Shown here one piece after another: positions 1 through 8,068 of a DNA stretch of 54,516 nt; the first letter of the stretch is position 1; every line of letters starts with the position of its first letter. The stretch is from Pirellulales bacterium (GTDB taxonomy: Bacteria > Planctomycetota > Planctomycetia > Pirellulales > Lacipirellulaceae), in assembly GCA_020849945.1 (NCBI GenBank), contig JADZFK010000177.1, positions 1 through 54,516 on the forward strand. Direction: 5' to 3'. Below the pieces are notes generated by a model. That model did no database searches. It saw only the letters and a list, made by a program, of their open reading frames with translations, and had not been told where the DNA came from. Both the position numbers and the translations under genes were made by a program.

Positions 1-87
1 GGGGAATCCCACCAGATTGCGGCAAAGCGGGTGGTCGCGGAGATGTGCGATACCAATGCACCGTACCTGTCGTGGGGCGGACCGTAA
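1..87 (+). CDS. C-terminal end of an unidentified protein (partial)
   Basis: Frame 1 is open from the window edge to a TAA at 85-87 and encodes 28 residues ending in YLSWGGP. Codon use (GCG, GTG, GCC, CTG) is like the confirmed genes nearby, while the overlapping ORFs in other frames run on into repeat sequence, so this short frame is the best coding reading here. There is too little protein to name a family. The gene continues upstream of the window. Confidence 0.45.
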   Translation, partial: GESHQIAAKRVVAEMCDTNAPYLSWGGP

Positions 88-120
88 GTTCCCGTTCTCC
101 GCAAACCAGAGGGCCCTTCA

Positions 121-207
121 TTTTTTTTGTAGGTCGGGCAAAGCCCGAAAACTTCCGAATCCACCAATCACAACCACGAAATACACAAAAGGCACGAAAG
201 GGGCAGC
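121..207. repeat. Dispersed intergenic repeats: short palindrome plus CACGAA-type repeat
   Basis: A perfect 5-bp hairpin CGGGC-AAA-GCCCG lies at 135-147 behind a run of eight T. It is followed at about 168-207 by a purine-biased sequence with spaced ACGAA/ACAAA words. The same kind of sequence recurs at 27237-27268 and, in other forms, at 879-900 and 19767-19920. These appear to be non-coding dispersed repeats; the gap from 88 to 245 holds nothing else that I can see. Confidence 0.55.
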
Positions 208-245
208 GTTTAGCCGTGTGAAGCAAACAAAGGTTAGAAAACAGC

Positions 246-793
246 TTGTTGTGGCGCGTTCTCGCGAGCGTGACGAGCTGGTTGGCCAAGCAGCTCCGGC
301 TGAAGGTCAACCAGGCGAAAAGTGCCGTGGACCGGCCCTGGAAGCGAAAGTTCCTGGGGTTTACGTTCACGACCGGGCGCAAACGGAGCATTGCCCCGAC
401 GTCCAGAGCGAAGTTCAAGAAACGAATCCGGGAACTGGCCAAGCGTAACCGAGGCTCGTCCTTGGAACGCGTCGTCAGCGAACTTCGCAGTTACCTCGTG
501 GGCTGGCGCGGCTACTTCGGCTTCTGCCAGACCCCTTCGGTGCTGCGAGACTTCGATAGCTGGATTCACCGCTGCTTGAGGTGTTATGCGTGGAAGCAGT
601 GGAAGACCGGCAAACGCCGGTTCGCGGAATTGCGGCGGCTGGGGATTGGCAAAGACCTTGCCGCCCAGACGGCCGGAAGCAGTAAACGCTACTGGCATCT
701 CAGCCGCAGCCGGCACTCAACGTGTCGCTCACGCGAGCGCACTGGGCGGGACTGGGACTACCGCTGCTCCTGAAACCTGAAACCAACGTTTAA
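246..793 (+). pseudogene. Group II intron reverse transcriptase/maturase, 5'-truncated and frameshifted
   Basis: The surviving protein covers only the end of the RT domain (RLKVNQAKSAVDRPW, then KFLGFTFT near residue 38) and the maturase/GIIM domain (LVGWRGYFGFC and KDLAAQTAGS). RT motifs 0-6, including the YxDD catalytic box, are absent, so it cannot be an active RT. The upstream frame ends at 773 in a non-family tail. In another frame, entered near 710, the sequence reads on as ALNVSLTRAHWAGLGLPLLL and stops at TAA 791-793, as expected for the family C-terminus. One missing C in the string around 709-712 explains the shift. It sits directly before intron domain V. The 5' truncation is as expected from incomplete retrohoming. 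Confidence 0.85.
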
Positions 794-800
794 CCAGCCG

Positions 801-873
801 AACCGCCGTGTACGGCCCCGTATGCCCGGTGGTGTGGGAGGGGCGGAGCCGAGAGGCTCCCCCCTATCCCGAT
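801..873 (+). ncRNA. Group II intron domains V and VI and 3' end
   Basis: Positions 801-834 fold as a 34-nt domain-V hairpin: ACCGCCGUGUACG pairs with CGUAUGCCCGGUGGU, leaving the usual small internal bulge. Domain VI follows as a GGAGCC-GAGA-GGCUCC hairpin around 846-860. The intron ends in the bacterial-type CCTATCCCGAT at about 863-873. The ribozyme 5' half (domains I-III) is missing from the window, so this copy cannot splice. The exact 3' junction is inferred from the family consensus. Confidence 0.8.
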
Positions 874-878
874 TACAA

Positions 879-1014
879 GGCACGGAGCCACGGAGAAGAA
901 TTGGTCATTGCAAATTGGTCATTTGAAATTTGGTCATTTCTGAAATGGTCAATGACAAATGGCAGATTTGCAATGACCAATTCCTCTCCGCGACCGCTGT
1001 GTGCTCTGTAGTGA
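879..1014. repeat. Intergenic repeats: CACGGAG words and GGTCATT direct/inverted repeats
   Basis: After the intron end come a CACGGAGCCACGGAG sequence (884-898) and then at least three direct copies of TTGGTCATT and inverted copies AATGACCAATT within 899-985. The CACGGAG motif recurs at 19767-19920. I see no coding sequence here. The stretch separates the intron remnant from the sulfatase gene and probably contains the latter's promoter near its right end. Confidence 0.55.
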
Positions 1015-1126
1015 GAAATCCGGGTTAGGAAAGACGTGGCGGCCGGATGTGTTACAATGAAACCGTGAGCATGGTCTCATCGCGGCGGCTGGCCCGATCC
1101 CTTACGGACTCCGAGTATCCCATTCG

Positions 1127-3895
1127 ATGACTGAAGCGACGCCCTCTCACGAGAAGCCTGTCAAGCGATCTAGATGGCCGGAACGGCTCTGGATATTTCT
1201 GGCCCTGTGCTTGCTGTTCGCATCGCTCGGTGCCTTCTTGGCACGGCGTTACGAGCAGATGATTGCGCGCGAGGCCATCACGGGTGAGATCGCGATCAGT
1301 TCGGAAAAGGTCGAACACATCGATGCGCCTCGGGGTGCTCTGCGCGACTACAACGTGCTGATCATCACCACCGACACCACGCGGGCCGATCACATCGGCT
1401 GCTACGGCAATCGTGGCGTGAAGACGCCCGTGCTGGACCAGCTTGCCCGCGAGGGCGTGCTTTGTGCCCACGCCACGACTCCTTCCCCTTCGACCTTACC
1501 GGCCCATAGTTCCTTGTTAACGGGCTTGTATCCTGCCCACCACGGCGTTCGGGCCAACGGTACCTTCCGCTTGCAAGAGAAGGTCACAACGCTTGCCGAG
1601 AGTCTGAAGTCGGAGGGGTACCAAACGGCCGCGTTTATCTCGGCATTCGTTCTAGATTCTCGCTTCGGCCTCGGTCAAGGGTTCGACCTGTATCACGATG
1701 ACCTGACCAAGGGGATGCAGTATTCAGACAACATGTTCCGCGAACGAGCGGCCGAGCTCACGAACGAACCGGCGACGAAGTGGCTTCGAGAAAACGCCGG
1801 TGGGAAGAAACCGTTTTTCATGTGGGTCCATTACTTCGATCCCCACGCGGTGTACATGGCGCCCGAGCCGTTTCGTAGCGAGTACAAACGCAACCCTTAC
1901 AATGGCGAAATTGCCTACGTCGATTCGCAAATCGGGGCCTTGCTTTCGCAATTGAAGGAACTGGGCGTTCGCGACCGGACACTGGTCGTGTACACGGCCG
2001 ATCATGGTGAAGGCCTCGGAGAGCACGGCGAGCAAACGCACTCGCTGTTGGTTTATGATGGCACGCTGCATATCCCGATGATTTGGCACGCCCCGGCGGG
2101 CATTCCACTGGGCAAACTCCTCGAACGTCAAACGTGCCTGACCGATGTCGTGCCGACGGTGTTCCATCTCTTGGGTAAGGAAATCCCCAAGGAACTGGAT
2201 GGCACAAACCTGTGCGAGCAGCCCGCCACGAGCCAGCGCGCGGTTCAGATCGAAACGATTGCCACCATGACCATGCACGGTTGGGCGCCGCTGATTGGCG
2301 TGCGTCGAGACGATTACAAGTACATCCTGGCTCCTACTCCCGAGTTGTACAACCTTGCGGAAGACCCGCATGAATTGAAGAACCTCCACGACGAGAAACC
2401 GGAAGTGGTCAAGGAGCTTCGCACGCAACTCGTCAACTGGCTGGGTGATGACCCGTACCTTGCGGGCAAGGGGGGCATCGACCTGGAAAACATGGAAATC
2501 GACGCGGAAGCGATGCGCAAGTTGGCGGCCCTCGGATACGTCAAGACGACTTCCGACGACGATCAAGAAGTAACACAGCGGCTCGACCCCAAGGACCAGG
2601 TTAAGAAATGGGAAACGGTGCAGCAGGCCATCCACAAGAAGGCGGAAGGCGATCCGCTCACGGCCATCACGATGCTGGAGAGCGTTTTGGCCGAGAGCCC
2701 GGCGGATGTTTATTCCCGTTCGATCTTGGCCAATGCTTACGAACAGGTGGGAGACAGCAAGCGAGCCATGTCGAACCTGCAATTGGCGATCGAACACGAT
2801 TCCAACAACGAAGGACTGTGGTTGAGTGTTGCCGGCATTCACCTGACGGAGCGAAAGTTCAAAGAGGCCGAGGCGGCGCTGGAAAAGGCGTTGGAAATCG
2901 AACCCGAGTCGGCGCAGGCGTATCTTATGCGTGGGCAGATTGCCATCAATCGGGGTCAGGAAGCCGAGGCCATGCGCCTTTACAAGCAGGCGGCCGACAT
3001 GGACCCCGGCACCGTGGGCCCGGGGGCTTACAACGCCATGGGGATCGTGCATTTGGTCTACGGCCGGTTCGAGGAAGCTCGACAGGCCTTCAACGATGTC
3101 ATTCGACTAGACAGCCTCAACGGGGCCGCCCACGATGGCCTGGCGAATATCTTGATCCATGAAGGGAAAAGTGAAGAGGCCATGCAAGAACTGCAACTGG
3201 CGTTGCGGTTCGATCCGAATCAAAAGCGAGCACTGGCCACGCTGGCTTCGCTCCTAAGCCTGCAAGGTGATCAGGACGAAGCCCTGAAAGTAGCCAAAAA
3301 AGCTTTGAAAGTGGCCCCCAAGTTCGGCACGCTCCACAACAACCTGGGGTTGATCTACCGACGAAAGAACCAGCTCGACCTGGCCGAAAAACACTACAAA
3401 CTTGCCATTGAATACGAGCCGCACCAGGACGAATCGCACGTCAATCTCGCTCAACTTTACCGTCGCCAGGGGAAGGAAGACGAGGCGATCGAACAGTTTC
3501 ATGCGGCCGTCAAGGCAAGCCCTTGGCGTCCCAACGCCATTGCACTGGCCAACCTGGGAAGCCACCATCTTGAGAAGAAGGAGTACCCCAAGGCCTTGGC
3601 GTGCTATCTCAAGGCGGTGCAGGTCAATCCAGACTACGCCATCGCACACAGGAACCTGGCCTCGGTTTATGCCCTCCCCGAGTACTTCAGACCGAAGCTC
3701 GTGGTGTTTCATTTACGACGAACGCTCGAACTCGACCCCAACCAGCAGGGAGCCGACAAACTACGCGACATCCTGAAACAGGCTGAAGAAGACACCCAAA
3801 AACAGGGCGGAGACAAAGAAGAACCCATCAAAGAAGAACCCATCAAAGAAGAACCCATCAAAGAAGAACCGAAAAAAGAAGAACCGGCCGGCTAG
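1127..3895 (+). CDS. Membrane-anchored sulfatase-superfamily protein fused to TPR repeats
   Basis: The 922-residue protein starts with a single membrane anchor (about 21-40), then an alkaline-phosphatase/sulfatase-fold domain (about 75-470) with the metal-site motif DTTRADHIGCYG and the later ADHGEGLGEHG. From about residue 490 to 885 it is a chain of TPR units. At the nucleophile position the sequence is T123-L-P-A-H instead of the sulfatase C/S-x-P-S-R, so formylglycine formation is not expected. Threonine nucleophiles are known in phosphoethanolamine transferases and nucleotide pyrophosphatases of the same superfamily. The C-terminus is a lysine/glutamate-rich tail with five-residue KEEPI repeats (15-bp DNA period, 3815-3887). 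The substrate cannot be told. It stands alone, with no cosulfatase neighbours. Confidence 0.88.
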   Translation: MTEATPSHEKPVKRSRWPERLWIFLALCLLFASLGAFLARRYEQMIAREAITGEIAISSEKVEHIDAPRGALRDYNVLIITTDTTRADHIGCYGNRGVKTPVLDQLAREGVLCAHATTPSPSTLPAHSSLLTGLYPAHHGVRANGTFRLQEKVTTLAESLKSEGYQTAAFISAFVLDSRFGLGQGFDLYHDDLTKGMQYSDNMFRERAAELTNEPATKWLRENAGGKKPFFMWVHYFDPHAVYMAPEPFRSEYKRNPYNGEIAYVDSQIGALLSQLKELGVRDRTLVVYTADHGEGLGEHGEQTHSLLVYDGTLHIPMIWHAPAGIPLGKLLERQTCLTDVVPTVFHLLGKEIPKELDGTNLCEQPATSQRAVQIETIATMTMHGWAPLIGVRRDDYKYILAPTPELYNLAEDPHELKNLHDEKPEVVKELRTQLVNWLGDDPYLAGKGGIDLENMEIDAEAMRKLAALGYVKTTSDDDQEVTQRLDPKDQVKKWETVQQAIHKKAEGDPLTAITMLESVLAESPADVYSRSILANAYEQVGDSKRAMSNLQLAIEHDSNNEGLWLSVAGIHLTERKFKEAEAALEKALEIEPESAQAYLMRGQIAINRGQEAEAMRLYKQAADMDPGTVGPGAYNAMGIVHLVYGRFEEARQAFNDVIRLDSLNGAAHDGLANILIHEGKSEEAMQELQLALRFDPNQKRALATLASLLSLQGDQDEALKVAKKALKVAPKFGTLHNNLGLIYRRKNQLDLAEKHYKLAIEYEPHQDESHVNLAQLYRRQGKEDEAIEQFHAAVKASPWRPNAIALANLGSHHLEKKEYPKALACYLKAVQVNPDYAIAHRNLASVYALPEYFRPKLVVFHLRRTLELDPNQQGADKLRDILKQAEEDTQKQGGDKEEPIKEEPIKEEPIKEEPKKEEPAG

Positions 3896-3941
3896 CTTCT
3901 TCCTCTGCTCGTCGAACAAGTTGAGTGTGACGGGGCAATGG

Positions 3942-4092
3942 ATAGTCAGCCCCCGGCTCTTAGGCTGTGATTTTTTTATCAGTCAAAACCCTTTTTCTAC
4001 CAACGGTTGAAGCTAGCTTGTGTTTGCTATCGCAACATGTTGTTTTGACTAATAATAAAATCACAACCTCTCTGCCGGGGGTTCAAAGCAGT
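3942..4092. repeat. Palindromic repeat copy split by a MITE-like element
   Basis: The 19-bp string ATAGTCAGCCCCCGGCTCT occurs at 3942-3960 and again at 4121-4139. In the second copy it runs straight into CTGCCGGGG to make a palindrome. In the first copy the right half of the palindrome (CTCTGCCGGGGG) only resumes near 4070, after a 108-bp AT-rich insert. The first copy is therefore an interrupted version of the second. Confidence 0.7.
3962..4069. mobile_element. MITE-like element, 108 bp, with 28-bp terminal inverted repeats
   Basis: The left end (3962-3989, beginning AGGCTGTGATTTT) and the reverse complement of the right end (4042-4069, beginning AGGTTGTGATTTT) agree at 25 of 28 positions. 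The element is AT-rich unlike its surroundings and codes for nothing. It lies inside a GC-rich palindromic repeat whose uninterrupted copy stands about 160 bp downstream. Comparison suggests a very short target duplication (perhaps CT). No transposase with matching ends is in the window, so it would depend on one elsewhere. Confidence 0.65.
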
Positions 4093-4120
4093 GGCGTATG
4101 CGGAGACGCAACCGCCATCA

Positions 4121-4243
4121 ATAGTCAGCCCCCGGCTCTCTGCCGGGGATTCGCCGCAGAGTCACGATACATGAATGGCTGAACCCCCGGCAAAGCCGGG
4201 GGGCTGAGCGCGGTTCCAATTCCCGTGACACCTTCAAGTAGCT
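4121..4243. repeat. Composite palindromic repeat, intact copy (second copy at 27094-27220)
   Basis: Two GC-rich palindromes (4129-4148 and CCCCCGGC-AAA-GCCGGGGG at 4184-4202) are separated by about 35 bp and followed by AATTCCCG..ACACCTTCA (about 4217-4237). The same order of parts, palindrome, spacer, palindrome, then AATTCCCGGACACCTTCA, appears at 27094-27220. The two are members of one dispersed family about 120 bp long, comparable in design to paired REP units (BIMEs). Confidence 0.7.
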
Positions 4244-4316
4244 AACCGATCCTACGAAAGAGGACCGCGATTTGCGCTTGCACGATCGTTTTCCGAGAAG
4301 AGCGAACGGAGCCCCC

Positions 4317-5096
4317 GTGAAACATTATTGGGCATTTCTATTCCTGTTGGTGCCGATTCTAGGCCTGCTCACGGTCGTTCTTGCGCCAAACTTCAACGAC
4401 GGTCTTCCGCCGGATGTTTCCGAGAACGGTTGGGCCATCGACCGATGGTTCATATTCCTGCTGTATGTGGCGGGCATCAGCTTTGTGTTCATGGAATGTG
4501 CGTTGTGTTATAGCTTGTGGCATTATAGCGGCCGTTCGAGCCGCGAGCCGAGGAAGAGTCGGCACGGCAGCCGCCTGCTGAAAGCAGCGTGGACGATATT
4601 ACCGACGTTCGTGTTTCTACTCATCGCCGTTTACCAAGTGAAGACGTTGGCCGATGCCCAGGCACGCCGGCCCGACGTGCCGATCACCGCCGAAGTTACT
4701 GGCCGGCAATTCCGTTGGGATGTTCGCTACCCAGGTGCCGATGGCTTGCTTCATACGCCCGATGACATGGTTTGTGTCGATGGCGATATCCACCTCCCTT
4801 CACAACAGAAAGTGTTGCTGGTCATCAAGAGTGGCGACGTGCTCCATCGCTTCTCTATGCCGAACCTGCGGATATTGCAAGACGTGGCGCCTGGCACCGA
4901 GCAATACGTGTGGTTCATGTGCCGCGAACCGAGAGCGGCTGTTGATATGATGTTCGGCGAACCTTGGCTTTGGGGAGCTAGCAATAGGAAGGGCCTCGCA
5001 ACCTTTGAACCCGACGAGGATTTCAAGAACTGGCTAACGCGGAAGGCGGCCGAGCAGAACGCACACCGCGTACCCGAACCACCACATGCCGAATAA
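4317..5096 (+). CDS. Cytochrome c oxidase subunit II homologue with degenerate CuA site
   Basis: Two N-terminal membrane segments are followed by a periplasmic cupredoxin domain with the family landmarks GRQFRWDVRYPG and DVLHRFSMP. A GTG start at 4317 fits the family N-terminus (KHYWAFLFLL) and has GGAG five bases upstream; a TTG at 4272 would add 15 residues. Counting from the TTG, H192, C217 and E219 match the first CuA His, first Cys and the Glu. The second Cys, second His and Met positions are R221, D225 and F228, so the motif CxxxCxxxHxxM reads CREPRAAVDMMF and a binuclear CuA centre cannot form. The gene is intact and begins the operon with the COX1+3 fusion 84 bp downstream. It is probably not an electron-entry subunit of the usual kind. 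Confidence 0.85.
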   Translation: MKHYWAFLFLLVPILGLLTVVLAPNFNDGLPPDVSENGWAIDRWFIFLLYVAGISFVFMECALCYSLWHYSGRSSREPRKSRHGSRLLKAAWTILPTFVFLLIAVYQVKTLADAQARRPDVPITAEVTGRQFRWDVRYPGADGLLHTPDDMVCVDGDIHLPSQQKVLLVIKSGDVLHRFSMPNLRILQDVAPGTEQYVWFMCREPRAAVDMMFGEPWLWGASNRKGLATFEPDEDFKNWLTRKAAEQNAHRVPEPPHAE

Positions 5097-5125
5097 CGAA
5101 ACTTGGGCGGCCTGCAACCGCACAT

Positions 5126-5151
5126 GTGGCACGGACTTTAGTCCGCGCCAC
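5126..5151. repeat. Palindromic repeat between the two oxidase-like genes
   Basis: A near-perfect inverted repeat, GTGGC-A-CGGACT, TT, AGTCCG-C-GCCAC, fills 26 of the 84 bases between the two oxidase-subunit genes. As RNA it would be a strong hairpin within the polycistronic message. There is no T tract, so it looks like a dispersed repeat and not a terminator. Confidence 0.6.
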
Positions 5152-5180
5152 GATATTCGCAACCACTGGGCTCCACTGTT

Positions 5181-7868
5181 ATGAGTACCCGTGCCATCGA
5201 CTCCCCGTCGCGCCGAGAGGGTTTGCACTTGGGTCGATTTCTATCGACCTACGTGTTTTCGCGCGATCACACGGTCATCGGCATCCAATTTCTGTTTAGC
5301 GCGCTGGTGTGGTTCCTGATCGGCGGGCTGTTCGCTTTGCGGATATGCTGGCCGTTGGCGTTGCCTTGGTCGAAGGCACGCATGTTGGAGCATCTCCCCA
5401 TTTTTGCGGAAAGCGGACAGATTGTCTCCGAATCGTACTCCCTCCTTTTCACCATGCTTGCCACGGTGATGATCTTCCTCGTCGCCATCCCGCTTGTCAC
5501 AGGTGGGTTCGGGAGCATGTTGATACCGCGCATGATCGGGGCGGAAGGCATGGCCTTCCCCATGCTCAGCATGTTGAGTTACTGGTTCATGTGGCCCGCG
5601 TTCATCGCGATCGGTGCCAGTTTCTTCGTGGTGGCGTGGCCCGCCCCGGGTTGGAACTCCTCTCTCCACCTCGTGGTCGTGCCGGGTGGCCAGGTGCTGT
5701 GGCTGGTTGGGCTCACGTTTGTGGGCCTCTCATCCATGCTGGGAGCCATGAATCATTTTACGACGATCCTTCAGTTGCGCGCCCCCGGGATGACGATGTT
5801 CCGCCTACCCATGACGATGTGGGGCATGTTCATTACGGCGATCTTGCAAGCTTTCGTCCTTCCCGTTCTTGCGGCCGTTGGATTGATGCAACTGATGGCC
5901 CTCAAGTTCGGTGCGAGTTTCGTTATTTCGAAAGGTTCGGGCGCCAGCGGCCTGTTCGCGGCTATTGGCGGCGGGCAACTTCTGTTGTGGCATCACCTGC
6001 TCTGGTTCATCAGCCACCCTGCCGCGTACCTCGTCCTTCTGCCGATGTTGGGCATGGTGTGCGATATTCTCGCCTGCTTTGCACGCAAGCCGTTGTTTGA
6101 TTACAAGCGAATGGTCTCGTCGATTGCGGGAATCGCCGGGTTGGGTTTCGTGGTGTTGGGGCACCACGCGTTTGTTTCCGTCATGGGTCCCTTTCAGAGC
6201 ATGACCTTCGCAGTCGCCACCACTCTCCTCGCCCTGCTGTGCGTCCTCACGTTTTTCAACTGGATAGGCACGGTATGGGGCTCCAACATTCAGTTCACAA
6301 CCCCGATGTTGTTCGCGATTTCGTTTGCTTCGATGTTCATTCTGGGGGGCCTTTCTGGGGTATTCATGGCCACCACGCCCATGGAGGCCATGATCCTCGA
6401 TTCCTGCTGCCTGTTTGCCAGCTTCCCCTATGTGTTTCTGGCCACTACGGCGATGGGAGCGTTTGCCGCCATCTATTTCTGGTTCCCCAAGATGTTCGGC
6501 CGCAAGATGCACGAAGGTTGGGGCAAGGTGCATTTCCTGCTGACGTTCGTCTTCTTAATCGGCACGTTCTTTCCGATGCATCTGTTGAGCCAACAAGACG
6601 TTATAAGCTCTTTGGGCGAACTGAATCGGTACGAGCCGTTTGGCTATCTGATGCCGCCCCGCCCATTCATGGCTTGGTGCGCGATCCTCGTGGTTGCCGC
6701 GCAGTGCATCTTTGCCATCAACTTTTTCTACAGCATAGCTTTTGGCGAGCCAGCCGATGGGAATCCTTGGCAAGCCACCACGCACGAATGGGCAGCACCA
6801 CGCCCGCCGGACCACGACGGCCATAGTGATTTCCAGCCAATCGTTTATCGCGGGCCTTACGAGTGCGGCTTGTCCGAGGCAAGTCTGGATTACTACCCCC
6901 AAACCATGCCGCCGCCCGACGAACAGATACCGCTACCTTCCGACGGCCGTGCTGGCTTATCCATCCCTATCGGCGGGGCCGGCATGTGGTTGTTCCTTGG
7001 TTCCGTGTTCTCGTTCTTTGCCACACTCATCGGCAGTACCCTGGTTCTGCGATTGGGCCCGGCAGCGTGGCCCTCGCCGCACGATGTTCATCTGAGTAAA
7101 CCGGTCGGGGCGTTGAGTGTTTTCGTGCTGATTTCCACGAGTCTCTCAATCGCGTTGGGGCTTGGGGCAGCGAGGGCCGGTCTCGTTTCAAAGGCCAAGG
7201 CTTACGTTTGGCTGACCTTACTCCTCGGGTGCATGTTCTTGGGGGTGAGGCTTCACGAGTACTTGACCCTGCTTTCCTACGGGATTCCTCCAGCACAGTT
7301 CCACGGATTGGTGTTCGAAAAAGCAGACCTTCAGTACGCGGCCGCGGTGCGGAAGCAACTTAACGAGTTGAAGTCAGCAGTTATGCAGCGGGGCGATGAT
7401 CTCTCAGAAAACGACCAGTCACGCATTCAGGTGATCGACCACGTGCTTGGCAAGGTCGATGCCGTCGAGTTGGCAATTCGCAATGAACCCGATTCTCAAG
7501 AAGGCTTCAGCCGACTCATGGAACTTGCTTTCGCAATCTACCCGTTGCACGATGATGGGGCGGGCCAACAGCCGACCGAGGCTCGGGCCGGCGCTGGCCA
7601 TGCCGACGAGACCGAGGGCTTCAATGAACAATACCCTTGGCTGCGGTTGCCCGTCGTGATTCCCGGCGGCCGAATGTGGGCAAGCGCCTACGCCTTGCTT
7701 ATGGGGTTGCACGCCCTGCACGTCGCGGTGGGGCTGATCGTGCTCGCCCTGATGCTGTTCGTGGTTCTTGATCGAAGTCGGGCGAATCTTGTCGAGAATG
7801 TCAGCCTGTATTGGCACTTCGTCGGCCTGATGGGGATGTGCCTGATTCCGCTGCTGCACTGGTTCTAG
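5181..7868 (+). CDS. Fused cytochrome oxidase subunit I+III homologue lacking heme ligands
   Basis: Residues 1-530 align by motif with heme-copper oxidase subunit I (RDHTVIG, GGFGSMLIPRMIGAEGMAFP, IYFWFPKMFGR). Residues about 590-895 align with subunit III (GMWLFLGS, MGLHALHVAVGL, YWHFVGL). The CuB ligands are kept: H279 and Y283 of SHPAAY (canonical GHPEVY) and H328-H329. Every heme ligand is lost: the TM2 histidine of TxHGxxM is L93 (TMLATVM), and the two histidines of AHFHYVL are S414 and P416 (ASFPYVF). The heme-propionate arginine pair of subunit I is not visible either. The subunit III part carries an extra loop of about 100 residues (715-815), partly helical and charged. The 895-codon frame is intact, so this is a conserved non-heme member and not a decayed gene. 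Function unknown; a copper-only role is possible. Confidence 0.88.
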   Translation: MSTRAIDSPSRREGLHLGRFLSTYVFSRDHTVIGIQFLFSALVWFLIGGLFALRICWPLALPWSKARMLEHLPIFAESGQIVSESYSLLFTMLATVMIFLVAIPLVTGGFGSMLIPRMIGAEGMAFPMLSMLSYWFMWPAFIAIGASFFVVAWPAPGWNSSLHLVVVPGGQVLWLVGLTFVGLSSMLGAMNHFTTILQLRAPGMTMFRLPMTMWGMFITAILQAFVLPVLAAVGLMQLMALKFGASFVISKGSGASGLFAAIGGGQLLLWHHLLWFISHPAAYLVLLPMLGMVCDILACFARKPLFDYKRMVSSIAGIAGLGFVVLGHHAFVSVMGPFQSMTFAVATTLLALLCVLTFFNWIGTVWGSNIQFTTPMLFAISFASMFILGGLSGVFMATTPMEAMILDSCCLFASFPYVFLATTAMGAFAAIYFWFPKMFGRKMHEGWGKVHFLLTFVFLIGTFFPMHLLSQQDVISSLGELNRYEPFGYLMPPRPFMAWCAILVVAAQCIFAINFFYSIAFGEPADGNPWQATTHEWAAPRPPDHDGHSDFQPIVYRGPYECGLSEASLDYYPQTMPPPDEQIPLPSDGRAGLSIPIGGAGMWLFLGSVFSFFATLIGSTLVLRLGPAAWPSPHDVHLSKPVGALSVFVLISTSLSIALGLGAARAGLVSKAKAYVWLTLLLGCMFLGVRLHEYLTLLSYGIPPAQFHGLVFEKADLQYAAAVRKQLNELKSAVMQRGDDLSENDQSRIQVIDHVLGKVDAVELAIRNEPDSQEGFSRLMELAFAIYPLHDDGAGQQPTEARAGAGHADETEGFNEQYPWLRLPVVIPGGRMWASAYALLMGLHALHVAVGLIVLALMLFVVLDRSRANLVENVSLYWHFVGLMGMCLIPLLHWF

Positions 7869-8068
7869 CCCGTTCGTATCGATGTTTCGTCTCTTGGTTC
7901 TGGGTGCCGATATCGGCACACACGACGACAAACGGTATACTGATCGATCACAGGATCGCTGGTTCACCCGCCCGGCTTGTGCCGCCGACCCAATTCATCT
8001 CAACCTTGGGCAATCACCCTGGGTAGCGCCAACTTCCCGGTACTTAGCGACACTCCCTGAAAAGCACC

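Noticed and set aside
3815..3887. Tandem repeat as a mobile or regulatory element
   Set aside because: The 15-bp period encodes KEEPI repeats at the end of the sulfatase-TPR protein; it is a simple coding tandem repeat.
4272..4316. TTG start for the COX2 homologue 15 codons upstream
   Set aside because: AGAGG is eight bases upstream so it is possible, but the GTG at 4317 fits the family N-terminus and has a closer GGAG.
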